In this document: piece by piece, positions 38,459-47,894 of the stretch
Layout of the letters: every line of letters begins with the position of its first letter
How positions within the stretch are numbered: the stretch's first letter is position 1
DNA from: Marinifilum sp. N1E240
GTDB lineage: Bacteria; Bacteroidota; Bacteroidia; Bacteroidales; Marinifilaceae
Assembly (NCBI RefSeq): GCF_009295825.1
Contig: NZ_WHKF01000005.1
Span: 62,001 to 126,000, forward strand
Length of the DNA stretch: 64,000 nucleotides
Direction: 5' to 3'
Position numbers and translations under genes: made by a program
The notes under the pieces: generated by a model
What the model was told of the DNA's origin: nothing
Seen by the model: only the letters and a program-made list of their open reading frames with translations
The model's database searches: none

Positions 38459-40018
38459 GTGAAAGATATAACGATACTTTGGGTTGATGATGAGATTGAA
38501 TTGTTGAAACCTCATATCATTTTTTTGGAAGGAAAGGGATATAAAGTTGAACCGTGCAACAATGCCTACGATGCAATTGACATGGTACGCGATACGCATT
38601 TCGATTTGGTTTTACTTGATGAAAATATGCCAGGCATGAGTGGCTTGGAAGCTTTGAGCGAAATAAAATCTATAGATTCTGCCTTGCCAATTGTAATGAT
38701 TACAAAAAGTGAGGAAGAAGATATAATGGATGAGGCTATTGGAAAACAAATATCCGATTACCTGATAAAACCTGTGAATCCGAAGCAAATTTTACTAACA
38801 CTTAAAAAGCATATCGACAAAAAGCGCTTGGTTTCCGAGAAAACAACAATGGCTTACCAATCGAAATTCGGACAAATGGGAATGGAAATTAACGATTGTC
38901 GTGATTTTGAAGATTGGATGAAGATGTACCGAAAACTTGTTTTTTGGGAATTGGAATTGGCTAATATCGAAGATTCGGGAATGGATGAAATTTTGCGTAT
39001 GCAAAAGACTGAAGCCAACAATTTATTTGCTCGATTTGTAAAGAAAAATTACCTGACATGGTTAGATCCTGATGAGGAAAATAAGCCATTGATGACACCT
39101 AATATTTTTAAAGAAAAAGTATATCCGTTATTAGATAAAGGACAGAAGGTAGCTTTTATTCTGATAGATAATTTGCGATACGATCAGTGGCAAACTTTGT
39201 ATCCGGTTATTAACAATTACTATACATTGGAAGAGGACTCCATGTATTTTTCGATTCTTCCAACGGCAACTCAATATGCCCGAAACTCTATGTTTTCAGG
39301 TCTAATGCCTCTTGAAATTCAAAGACGCTACCCCGATCATTGGATCGATGAAGATGAGGAGACGAGTAAGAATTTGCATGAGGAAGATTTTATTGGTTTT
39401 CAGTTAAAGCGTCATTATAAAGATTATAGCTATCATTACGAAAAAATCAATAATGAAAAAATGGGAGCCAAAGTGCTTAACAATTTAACTTCCATTTTAA
39501 ATGCTGATTTGAGTGTGTTTGTGTACAATTTTGTTGATATGCTTTCACATGCCAGAACCGAAAGTGAAATGATTCGTGATTTGGCTGCTGATGAGGCTGC
39601 CTATCGCTCACTAACCTTATCCTGGTTTGAACATTCTATGCTTTTGGAATTGATTAAGAAACTGTCAGAGCAAGGGGTGAAATTGATTATTACTACAGAT
39701 CATGGTTCAATCCGAGTTCAAAATCCTATTAAGGTGATTGGCGACAGACAAACCAATACCAACCTTCGTTACAAACAGGGAAAAAACCTGAATTACAAGT
39801 CGAAGGAGGTTTTTGAAGTGACAGAGCCACGAAAAGCGCAACTACCTCAGGTAAATGTAAGTTCTTCTTATATCTTTGCATTCGGTGAAGACTTTTTGGC
39901 TTATCCAAACAATTTTAATTATTACAGTTCTTACTATCGAAATACTTTCCAACATGGAGGAATTTCGTTGGAAGAGATGGTAGTACCATTGGTAACCTTA
40001 AGTCCTCGAAAAGTTTAA
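38459..40018 (+). CDS. porX: PorX: response regulator with PglZ domain
   Basis: A 519-residue protein with a receiver at residues 1-120 (phosphoacceptor D54 in LVLLDENMPG, Thr/Lys switch ITKSEEED and YLIKPVNP) and a long C-terminal PglZ alkaline-phosphatase-superfamily domain (FILIDNLRYDQW, ITTDHGSIRVQNP, MVVPLVTLSP). This is the architecture of PorX, which with PorY and a sigma factor controls type IX secretion genes in Porphyromonas. The GTG at 38459 gives the expected MKDITILWVDDE start and normal length; the earlier TTG at 38414 adds 15 residues without homology. It follows the SprE-like gene. Confidence 0.9.
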   Translation: MKDITILWVDDEIELLKPHIIFLEGKGYKVEPCNNAYDAIDMVRDTHFDLVLLDENMPGMSGLEALSEIKSIDSALPIVMITKSEEEDIMDEAIGKQISDYLIKPVNPKQILLTLKKHIDKKRLVSEKTTMAYQSKFGQMGMEINDCRDFEDWMKMYRKLVFWELELANIEDSGMDEILRMQKTEANNLFARFVKKNYLTWLDPDEENKPLMTPNIFKEKVYPLLDKGQKVAFILIDNLRYDQWQTLYPVINNYYTLEEDSMYFSILPTATQYARNSMFSGLMPLEIQRRYPDHWIDEDEETSKNLHEEDFIGFQLKRHYKDYSYHYEKINNEKMGAKVLNNLTSILNADLSVFVYNFVDMLSHARTESEMIRDLAADEAAYRSLTLSWFEHSMLLELIKKLSEQGVKLIITTDHGSIRVQNPIKVIGDRQTNTNLRYKQGKNLNYKSKEVFEVTEPRKAQLPQVNVSSSYIFAFGEDFLAYPNNFNYYSSYYRNTFQHGGISLEEMVVPLVTLSPRKV

Positions 40019-40039
40019 TTATCAATACTTTGTTAAGAA

Positions 40040-40456
40040 ATGAGCGAATTAAAGATCAATTCACTTGAAGAAATCAACTCGGTGGCAAAAGAATTCCTAA
40101 AATTAGTTGGGGATAAAAGAATTTTTGCAATGCATGGAGCTATGGGAGTTGGAAAAACTACTTTTGTAAAAGCTATATGCGAAGAAATGGGCGTTGAGGA
40201 TACAATCAATAGTCCAACATTTGCAATCGTAAACGAATATCATACAGCTAAAGAAGATATTATATATCATTTCGATTTTTATAGAATTGATGATGTACAG
40301 GAAGCATATGATTTTGGATATGAGGATTATTTTTATTCCAATGCAATGTGTTTTATTGAATGGCCAGAGAAAATTGATTCAATTTTGCCTAACAATACGG
40401 TTGAAGTGCATTTTAAAGAAGAAGCTGACGGTGCTCGTTCCATTCAAATTCTATAG
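40040..40456 (+). CDS. tsaE: tRNA threonylcarbamoyladenosine biosynthesis ATPase TsaE
   Basis: A 138-residue P-loop ATPase supporting TsaB/TsaD in forming t6A37 of ANN-decoding tRNAs. The Walker A GAMGVGKTTFVKAICEEMG near residue 33, NSPTFAIVNEY near residue 57 and HFDFYRIDDVQEA near residue 74 are the family hallmarks. It begins 21 bp after porX and is likely read from the same transcript. Confidence 0.94.
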   Translation: MSELKINSLEEINSVAKEFLKLVGDKRIFAMHGAMGVGKTTFVKAICEEMGVEDTINSPTFAIVNEYHTAKEDIIYHFDFYRIDDVQEAYDFGYEDYFYSNAMCFIEWPEKIDSILPNNTVEVHFKEEADGARSIQIL

Positions 40457-40552
40457 GTAGCTTAAATCAAAAGCGATTAAAAGCCAAAAATTTCTTAAAT
40501 TGTAATGCCTAAGTATAGGTAATTATCCCTTTTTAATATTACAATTTTGTAT

Positions 40553-41776
40553 ATGACGCCGATAAGTGAAGGATCAAAGAATTTTCCGTTGGGGCACGAG
40601 TTTTATCAACCCAAAGAAGAAATGTTGGAATTAGAACGCCGACGTAAACAATTGGCTATTGGTATTCCTCGTGAAGATTATAGGGGAGAAAATCGTGTGT
40701 GCTTAACTCCTCAATCAGTTGAGATTTTGGTGAATAACGGACATGAGGTGATGTTGGAGCGAGGAGCTGGTTTGGCTTCTAATTATACCGATAAAGAATA
40801 CAGCGAAAATGGAGCCTTAATTGTAAATGAGAAAAAAGAGGTATACCAATGCGATGTAGTCATGCAGGTTTCTCCTTTCTCAGGGCATGAAATTGATATG
40901 CTTAAAGGCAATCAGATTTTATTTTCGGCTTTACAAATTAAGAGTCAATGTGGTGAAAATGTGCGTAAATTAATGCAAAAGAAAGTCACTGCTATTGCCT
41001 TGGAATTGGTTAAGGATAGAGATAATTTTTTTCCTGTTGTTCGATCAATGGCTGAAATAGCCGGAATATCATCGGTTATGATTGCTGGTGAATATTTAAG
41101 TAAAGCACATGGCGGCAAAGGGGTAATGCTTGGTGGCATCACCGGAATTACGCCAACCGAGGTAATTATTTTGGGTGCAGGAACGGCAGCAGAATATGCA
41201 ACCCGAGCAGCACTTGGATTGGGTGCAATGGTTAAGGTTTTCGATGATTCTATTTATCGTTTACGCAGATTAGAGGATCATTTAGGACACAGAGTGTTTA
41301 CTTCTATTTTTCATCCTCACGTACTTCATAAAGCTTTGGCTTCGGCCGATGTGGTAATTGGAGCAATGCGATATGAGCGTGATCACGCTGGTTTCATGGT
41401 TACAGAAGAGATGGTTCAGTCTATGAAACAGGGATCGATTGTTATTGATTTGAGTATCGATCAGGGAGGTTGCTTCGAAACATCAATGCTTACCAATCAT
41501 AAAGATCCGGTATATAAAAAACATGGCGTACTGCATTATTGTGTACCAAACGTTCCGTCTCATGTAGCAAGAACAGCATCATTGGCATTAAGTAATATTT
41601 GTTCTCCTTTGTTGCTAAATATTGGGCATAATGGTGGTGTTCATCAATTCATTAAAAATGATGTTGGTTTGCGCCATGGAACTTATGTGTATCGTGGAAT
41701 TTTAACCAACAGACGCTTGGGAGATTCCTTTGGAATACTGGCTAAAGATATCGATTTGTTGTTGGCTGCGATGTAA
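40553..41776 (+). CDS. Alanine dehydrogenase-family oxidoreductase
   Basis: A 407-residue NAD-dependent enzyme of the alanine dehydrogenase / PNT family, interconverting alanine and pyruvate plus ammonia. The N-terminal substrate loop AIGIPREDYRGENRVCLTP, the VEL/ALE-type catalytic region and the Rossmann motif ILGAGTAAEYATRAALGLGA are clear, with the C-terminal HGTYVYRGILTNRRLG typical of the Bacteroidota version. It carries about 30 extra residues at the N-terminus. Its 3' end overlaps the convergent phosphatase gene by 35 bp. ATG 40553 is preferred over TTG 40547. Confidence 0.86.
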   Translation: MTPISEGSKNFPLGHEFYQPKEEMLELERRRKQLAIGIPREDYRGENRVCLTPQSVEILVNNGHEVMLERGAGLASNYTDKEYSENGALIVNEKKEVYQCDVVMQVSPFSGHEIDMLKGNQILFSALQIKSQCGENVRKLMQKKVTAIALELVKDRDNFFPVVRSMAEIAGISSVMIAGEYLSKAHGGKGVMLGGITGITPTEVIILGAGTAAEYATRAALGLGAMVKVFDDSIYRLRRLEDHLGHRVFTSIFHPHVLHKALASADVVIGAMRYERDHAGFMVTEEMVQSMKQGSIVIDLSIDQGGCFETSMLTNHKDPVYKKHGVLHYCVPNVPSHVARTASLALSNICSPLLLNIGHNGGVHQFIKNDVGLRHGTYVYRGILTNRRLGDSFGILAKDIDLLLAAM

Positions 41777-42602
41777 CGCTGTTTAGTGTTTTTTCAACGG
41801 CAATTGCAAATCCATCTCGAATTACATTTTCAGTAGTTTTATATTTGTCCTTTAGTTCTTTTGGAGCATTATCGACAACATAGCTATGTTTGCCCCATTC
41901 CAATAGATCAATATCGTTGTAGTCATTGCCAATTACAAAAGAATCTTCAGCTTTTAAGCCTAATTTTTTGCAGAGCCATTCGCAACCATGTCCTTTAGAA
42001 ATGTGAAGTGGAAAAATTTCCATCCATATCGATTCATGATCCAAAGGTGATGTGGCGCGTATGATTTTAATATCGTCGAATTTGTTTTTTAGCTCTTCAA
42101 ACCAATCTTCTTTATTGGGCAATATTGCCAGGAGTTGACAAGCATCACGTCTGGTGTCTTCTATTTTTCCTACAGGAGTGGCAAATTGTTTGTATAGGTT
42201 TAAACGTCTGTCAAAATCAGAATTTTTATTTCCACCTTGATAATACCAGAATTGATGGTTTAAAGGAATTGGATCCAAAATCATAAAATCGGTTTTGTGA
42301 TCAATAAGAACCTGAGATAATTCTTGAACTTCCTTGGCATCAATTTGCTGAGAATAGATCAGTTGCTTATTTTCCCAATTCATGATTCCGGCACCAGAAG
42401 AAAAAATTAAATAATCGATTGGAAAATCATCCGGTAAAACTGCCATGGCTGAATAAAGTGTTCTTCCTGTTGCGATAACCCTTGTGATATTTGATTCTTT
42501 TAAGTCTTCAAGGCATTTGTAATTTCTTCTACTAACCTCACCCATTGAAGGTAATAAGGTGCCATCTAAATCTGTAACCACAATCTTTATCTGCTCTGCC
42601 AT
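41742..42602 (-). CDS. HAD-family (Cof-type) phosphatase
   Basis: A 286-residue cytoplasmic HAD hydrolase of the IIB/Cof type. The nucleophile motif VVTDLDGTLLPS places D11 and D13 at the N-terminus, VIATGRTLYSAM is motif II and FVIGNDYNDIDLLEWG is motif IV. Relatives act on sugar phosphates or FMN/PLP; the substrate is not predictable. It converges on the alanine dehydrogenase gene with 35 bp overlap and follows the outer-membrane barrel gene on the same strand after about 100 bp. Confidence 0.88.
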   Translation of the reverse strand: MAEQIKIVVTDLDGTLLPSMGEVSRRNYKCLEDLKESNITRVIATGRTLYSAMAVLPDDFPIDYLIFSSGAGIMNWENKQLIYSQQIDAKEVQELSQVLIDHKTDFMILDPIPLNHQFWYYQGGNKNSDFDRRLNLYKQFATPVGKIEDTRRDACQLLAILPNKEDWFEELKNKFDDIKIIRATSPLDHESIWMEIFPLHISKGHGCEWLCKKLGLKAEDSFVIGNDYNDIDLLEWGKHSYVVDNAPKELKDKYKTTENVIRDGFAIAVEKTLNSVTSQPTTNRYL

Positions 42603-42699
42603 ATATTCAATTTTAAGCTAACTGCTAAATTTACATTTTTAAGCTGAGAAATGTTCAGTAATGCTTCTATTTTATTGTTGTATGTTCGAATGTGTGCTC

Positions 42700-45600
42700 T
42701 TAAAAGTAGGCTCTTATCTCCATACTTCCTACATGAATAGCTTTGCCACTTTCACTTTGTCTTCCATTGTAAGAGATGTTTATTTGAAATACTTTAGATA
42801 ACTGTTGGTTGTACCCTAAGCTCCAGGTTGAGTTGTTTCCAGGTAAAAAACCTTCTAACATTTCATAAGCTATCGAGCTGTTCGAATCGGCATTAAAATC
42901 AACATTTAAGAAGTTAAAACTTGCGCGTAATTTTCCTGTTTTTACAATTGAATATTGACAATCGGCACCAGCATTGTGAGTAGATGATTTTTCACTAGCT
43001 AGATTATTTTCTTTCTGATTAAAAGTATAATTTAAACCGAATTGAAAAGCTAAAGTCAATTGAAATTTTAGTTTCAATTCATTTTTCATCTCATCAAGTT
43101 GATAATCCTGATCAGCAAAATTTTCATTGTGCAGGCTCTTTTTGCCAAGATCAGTACGATTGCTCAATTGATTTGAATTTCCAATTCTCCAGTTGAATCG
43201 AAACCCATTTTGCACATACTTTCTTCTTTCAAATCCTTGTGTTAACAACTGTTTTCCTTTGCTACTAACATGCAAGATATCCCAATTGGTTTTGGATTTT
43301 GGTTTACGGTACGATAATGTGTTCTGAAAGCTTGAATTAATGGTGATTAAATTTTCATCAGAGGATTGTGATTGAAATGGATTTGCATACATGTTGAAAT
43401 CGTCCGTTAAGCTTTTTTTCGAGATACGATAGGCAAATCGATTGCTAAATCGGCCTAGAAATGAAACGAATTTTGATTTTGAACGAAGCCTTTTTAAGCG
43501 CAGGTTAAAAGTTTGGCGAAATTCACTTGTGTATACTTTTTCGTAATTATTTGTATTGGTAGCAACACGAATGTAATTGGCTTCATCTTTAAAGCTGGCA
43601 ATTTCAAACTCGTTTAATTCTTTAACATCGTTGTTGTTGTAATCCGTCCAGCGATACACTCCTTGTCCATCGTTTACTTCTACATACGAGTATTCTTTTT
43701 CACTCTCCAAACCCGAACCCAATTCATAATAAGTAGAACTTTGTAGCAGTCCTTTTTTTATTCTTGCCTGATGATTCAGTTTTCCTAAAAATGTATTTTC
43801 AGGTTCTTCGGAAGTATAGGAATCATCTAATATTGAAAGTTTGCGGTAGACCGATTCAATTTTCAATTGATTATTCTTGTTTTTCTTTAACCATATTTCG
43901 CCACCAAAATCTTCCGATTCACTTTGAGCACGTAATTTATTATCTCCGGATAGAAAATCTTTTCTTTTTCGATAATAGGCTTGGAACTGATTGGAGGTAG
44001 AATCCTGATTACTGATATAGAATTTATAGGAATGAAAGGCAAAACTATTCGAAAGTAAATTCTTGTTTTCTTTATTTTTAAATTGATTGTTCTCATTTTC
44101 AGTTTCCACTCCAATTTTTGCAAATCCTAACTTATAATTTGCATCTAATTTGTGTCTGTAAAATTTACTTTCAGTTTTTTTCTGATCGGTTGATAAGGAA
44201 TTTCCAGTGAAAAGTATTGTGTACTTTTTATAATCGTAATTCAAATCAAGAGAATGTTTTAATCCGGTGTAATCCGATCCCTTTTTTAATAGAGATAAAT
44301 TGTAAGCAACCTTTCCCCACTTATTATTGGTGAATATATTATTTACAGAATAGTAGCTCTCATTTTGTTTGCTTAGTGATTCATCTACATTCCAATCTCG
44401 TTCAAATTCTATTGATCTAAAGTTCTCAATCTGTTCAAAATTTTTGTTGATGTAATGAAAATTGAAATCGCTAATAAGGAATTTTGTAGTATCTCTTAGA
44501 GTCGTTTTTTTAGAGATTGAAATATCGGTTGCAATGCCTTGATTGTCTCCATCATCTATGGATGAGAATGTGTTTAGATCTCGATTGCTTAATGCAAATT
44601 CAAACTTGGAATTCAAATTTTCCCCTATGCTTTGATGTCCGCCAAAAGTAAACATCTGTTGCTTTTGTGGACTTATCAATTGAGTTAAAGGAGCATAATC
44701 TCCTTGTGGAATTCCATTTATCGGATCAACCCATTGGAAAACTCTACCATTGGCTACACTATTTGCCTGCACGTAGTTTCCACCATTATTGCCGGTATAT
44801 GAGAAATTTACTCTATATATAGCATTGTCGGCATTCGTAGAATATTGGTAAATTTCATATTCAATATCTGATACCGACTTTTTGATTTTTTGATACAATA
44901 CAAAGTCATTCGAATATTCTACAACTTCCTCATTGGGCACTTTTGCCAATTCCAAATTATCACCAATTTGACTTAAAAGTAGTTTGTTTTCATCACTCAA
45001 AGTCTGATCAATAGGTTGATTTTTTCCATCTTGTTCATGATAAATATTCAACCAGAATTTCCCTTTTTTTGTAGAATACTCATTGGAATTAAAGATTAAA
45101 TAGCGAGAATAATTTTCCTCTGAATATTCGTATTCAACGGTAATTCTTGAGTTGCGAGTGATGGGTTGACTAGTTGTAAAACTTAGTTCTGCTGTGTTGT
45201 AATTAATTGTATAATCGAATTTTTCACCACGTGTTAGTTTTTTACCATCTACATGCACTTTTTCCGATCCTGCCAATACAACAATGTAGGTTTCATTGTT
45301 TGCTCCTGTTAATCGATATGGACCTTGAATACCTTCATTTCCTTCAATTTCCATTCGGTTGTATTTCCCTTTGGCAATAGATGCACTTATAGTTGATTTA
45401 AATGTATTGCCAGTTTTTCCCTTGGAGAGTAAACCTGAAAATTTTCCACCTTGTACTTTCTTGTAGAACTGCATGAAATTGCCCTTTGAAGATTCTATTT
45501 CGTAATCTCCCAGAGTTAATTCCTTCGTATCATCATAAAGTTTAATGTAGATTCTGTCGAAGTCTTGTATGGTCTGAGTGTTTCCATCTGGCTGAATAGG

Positions 45601-46149
45601 GATGTTGTTGTCGGAAATAGCCGCAAGGATATTTACATCATTGCTTAGTTTCCCTGATAATTGCAAATTAAGATTTGAATTCATCACCACATCCTGATTG
45701 TTGCCATATGAAATTCCTCTAGAGTAATTGCCTTGTTTTTCGAGTTGACTACTGGAAAATACACCCCGCTGGTTTGTTCTGCTATTTATTGTGAATGTTC
45801 TTGGTCGAGCATCGCTGGATAGATTCATTTGTGATAAATCTCGAGTATATCGTGGTTTGCTTACATTGTAAGAGTAGATTCGATATTTGATCTGTATTGA
45901 ATCGTTTAAGGCTACCAGTTTTGCTTTGGCGATAAAATTTCCACTAGTCAGATCTATTTTGTACCAGTCGGAATTTATGATTTCTCCATTGTATAGAACT
46001 TTTACTGTTGAAGGAAGTATCAATAGAGAATCCAATTGAGTGGTATCCTTATTCATTAGAATTTGTTTTTCTCTCAAGTTGTTTTGAGATTGACCAAATA
46101 AATTGGAAATGGATAGAATTAGTAATATGAAGAAAATACAATGTTTCAA
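42700..46149 (-). CDS. Large uncharacterised outer-membrane beta-barrel protein
   Basis: A 1149-residue exported protein I cannot name. A signal peptide occupies residues 1-19 (ending LFGQ). The N-terminal ~120 residues look like a beta-sandwich; then a block with GNNQDVVMNSNLNLQLSG and NNIPIQPDGNTQTIQDF suggests a porin-like start, followed by hundreds of residues of alternating hydrophobic strands typical of an outer-membrane barrel, and it ends with the aromatic residue Phe expected for barrel insertion. No TonB box, plug or lipobox is seen. Similar proteins of about this size occur widely in Bacteroidota without known function, as far as I recall. It is transcribed divergently from waaA. 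Confidence 0.6.
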   Translation of the reverse strand: MKHCIFFILLILSISNLFGQSQNNLREKQILMNKDTTQLDSLLILPSTVKVLYNGEIINSDWYKIDLTSGNFIAKAKLVALNDSIQIKYRIYSYNVSKPRYTRDLSQMNLSSDARPRTFTINSRTNQRGVFSSSQLEKQGNYSRGISYGNNQDVVMNSNLNLQLSGKLSNDVNILAAISDNNIPIQPDGNTQTIQDFDRIYIKLYDDTKELTLGDYEIESSKGNFMQFYKKVQGGKFSGLLSKGKTGNTFKSTISASIAKGKYNRMEIEGNEGIQGPYRLTGANNETYIVVLAGSEKVHVDGKKLTRGEKFDYTINYNTAELSFTTSQPITRNSRITVEYEYSEENYSRYLIFNSNEYSTKKGKFWLNIYHEQDGKNQPIDQTLSDENKLLLSQIGDNLELAKVPNEEVVEYSNDFVLYQKIKKSVSDIEYEIYQYSTNADNAIYRVNFSYTGNNGGNYVQANSVANGRVFQWVDPINGIPQGDYAPLTQLISPQKQQMFTFGGHQSIGENLNSKFEFALSNRDLNTFSSIDDGDNQGIATDISISKKTTLRDTTKFLISDFNFHYINKNFEQIENFRSIEFERDWNVDESLSKQNESYYSVNNIFTNNKWGKVAYNLSLLKKGSDYTGLKHSLDLNYDYKKYTILFTGNSLSTDQKKTESKFYRHKLDANYKLGFAKIGVETENENNQFKNKENKNLLSNSFAFHSYKFYISNQDSTSNQFQAYYRKRKDFLSGDNKLRAQSESEDFGGEIWLKKNKNNQLKIESVYRKLSILDDSYTSEEPENTFLGKLNHQARIKKGLLQSSTYYELGSGLESEKEYSYVEVNDGQGVYRWTDYNNNDVKELNEFEIASFKDEANYIRVATNTNNYEKVYTSEFRQTFNLRLKRLRSKSKFVSFLGRFSNRFAYRISKKSLTDDFNMYANPFQSQSSDENLITINSSFQNTLSYRKPKSKTNWDILHVSSKGKQLLTQGFERRKYVQNGFRFNWRIGNSNQLSNRTDLGKKSLHNENFADQDYQLDEMKNELKLKFQLTLAFQFGLNYTFNQKENNLASEKSSTHNAGADCQYSIVKTGKLRASFNFLNVDFNADSNSSIAYEMLEGFLPGNNSTWSLGYNQQLSKVFQINISYNGRQSESGKAIHVGSMEIRAYF

Positions 46150-46295
46150 CAGAAATATTATTCTTTGGTTTATAGAGATTCTAAGCTAGATTGAAATCCG
46201 CTCTTCTATAAACGAATTCTAAGCTGTAAAATTATTAGTTTTGTAAGGAATAAAGATAGCGAAGCTCTTCCGTTAAATATTAATTTTTTTCAATT

Positions 46296-47525
46296 ATGGT
46301 TTTCTTATATAATCTATCGGTTCGAATGTATGTTCTTTTAGTTAGAATTGCGGCTAATTTTAACCCAAAAGCCAAGCAATGGATTGATGGTAGAAAAGAT
46401 TTGTTTAACAAACTTGAAAAGGCAGTTAAAGATGAAGAGAATATTGTTTGGTTTCACTCTGCCTCATTGGGAGAATTTGAACAAGGTCGACCTGTTATTG
46501 AAAGCTATAAGGAGAAATATCCAGATTGTAAGATTCTATTAACTTTCTTTTCACCTTCGGGTTATGAGGTTCGAAAGAACTATGAGGAAGCAGATTTTAT
46601 TTTTTATTTGCCACCTGATTTTGCTGGAAATGCCAAAAGATTTATGGATATTGTAAACCCTAAATTGGCATTTTTTATCAAATACGAGTTTTGGCATCAT
46701 TATTTAAAGGAACTTAAAAAGAGAAATGTTCCTACCTATATTTTCTCTACAATTTTCCGTTCAGATCAATTATTCTTTAAGTCTTACGGAAGTTTTCACA
46801 GAAGAATGTTGTCAGCCTTCACTCATCTATTTGTTCAAAATCAGGAATCACTAGAACTTTTAAAAGGGATTGGAATGTCAAATACGACCTTAACAGGTGA
46901 TACCAGATTCGATAGAGTATATTCAATTGCAACTGGCTCAAAATCCTTACCTAAGGTAGAAGATTTCAGTCAGGATAGACCGGTTTTAATTGCAGGTAGT
47001 ACCTGGCCAAAGGATGAGGATAACATTATTCAATATCTTAACGAGTCGGAAAACAACTACAAATATATTATTGCGGCTCACGAAGTTGACGAATCGCATA
47101 TTAATGCGATAACTTCAAAAATAAATAAGAGTTGGGTTCGATATACAGATGCTAGCAAGCAGGAAATTAATCAAGCCGAAGTTTTGGTGATTGATTGTAT
47201 TGGTGTATTGTCTTCCTTATATAGATATGGTACTGTTGCATATATTGGAGGTGGATTTGGACGAGGAATTCACAATACACTAGAGGCTGCAACCTTTGGT
47301 TTACCTATAATATTTGGTCCTAATTATCACAAATTTCAAGAAGCAAAAGACTTGATTGAAATTGGCGCCTCAAATAGTTATGAAAAATATGATGAATTAA
47401 AGGATTTACTCGATGATTATTTCAAAAACGTCAAAAAAAGAGAAAATTCTGGTCAAGAATCTAAAAACTATGTAGATAAAATGAGAGGTGCTAGTTTGAA
47501 GATATTATCAGAAATTAAGGTCTGA
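46296..47525 (+). CDS. waaA: 3-deoxy-D-manno-octulosonic acid transferase
   Basis: A 409-residue GT30 enzyme that adds Kdo to lipid A precursor at the inner membrane. The N-terminal membrane anchor (MVFLYNLSVRMYVLLVRIAA), the WFHSASLGEFEQGRPVIE motif near residue 47 and the C-terminal nucleotide-sugar site AYIGGGFGRGIHNTLEAATFG near residue 315 identify the family. Full length. It is flanked by a 369-bp gap to nrdJ. Confidence 0.93.
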   Translation: MVFLYNLSVRMYVLLVRIAANFNPKAKQWIDGRKDLFNKLEKAVKDEENIVWFHSASLGEFEQGRPVIESYKEKYPDCKILLTFFSPSGYEVRKNYEEADFIFYLPPDFAGNAKRFMDIVNPKLAFFIKYEFWHHYLKELKKRNVPTYIFSTIFRSDQLFFKSYGSFHRRMLSAFTHLFVQNQESLELLKGIGMSNTTLTGDTRFDRVYSIATGSKSLPKVEDFSQDRPVLIAGSTWPKDEDNIIQYLNESENNYKYIIAAHEVDESHINAITSKINKSWVRYTDASKQEINQAEVLVIDCIGVLSSLYRYGTVAYIGGGFGRGIHNTLEAATFGLPIIFGPNYHKFQEAKDLIEIGASNSYEKYDELKDLLDDYFKNVKKRENSGQESKNYVDKMRGASLKILSEIKV

Positions 47526-47894
47526 TTTTTCAAGTTTCTCAAGACTATAGTATTTGCTGTAGGTGTCACGATTTTGCTTTCTCGTTTTTACCAAATGCAC
47601 TTTTTTGGTGGTGAAAGGATTTGTTTAATTCATGCAATTTTATTATCTGTAATAGCTTCTAAAATTTTCCTTTTGGATAACTTTTTGATTTTTTTCAAAA
47701 CATAAGGTCCGGCAGATCAATATATTAACAATGATTTGTGGATAACTTTTCTATTTTATTTTAATTCCTTGTTGTACAATCTTGGGGCTTTGCCTAACTT
47801 GCGTAGTACAAAATCAGGCCGGGTGAATCCGGTCATTTTGTTGATTTAGAGAGAATCATAACCCCTAGTAAAAACCACTTATTTTAGAATCTTG
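47526..47894 (+). other. 369-bp region upstream of nrdJ
   Basis: No gene is seen. Near its left end is a hairpin ACCAAA/TTTGGT (47590-47609), perhaps ending the waaA transcript. The right half holds the foldable leader described separately. I see neither a B12 box of a cobalamin riboswitch nor a convincing NrdR box. Confidence 0.45.
47772..47841 (+). promoter_or_regulatory. Candidate structured leader of nrdJ with two overlapping hairpins
   Basis: Hairpin A pairs TTGTAC (47772-47777) with GTACAA (47806-47811). Hairpin B pairs ACAAAAT (47808-47814) with ATTTTGT (47835-47841), and inside it GGCCGG (47817-47822) with CCGGTC (47829-47834) around a GTGAAT loop. Bases 47808-47811 are needed by both, so A and B exclude each other, as in a switch. 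It ends 53 bases before the nrdJ ATG. Confidence 0.45.

Noticed and set aside
38459-40018. PglZ gene as part of a BREX defence system
   Set aside because: The PglZ domain is fused to a receiver, which is the PorX architecture, and no other BREX gene is present.
47526-47894. Classical cobalamin riboswitch before nrdJ
   Set aside because: I find no B12 box or the conserved core; only simple hairpins are seen. The structured leader is reported without a ligand.
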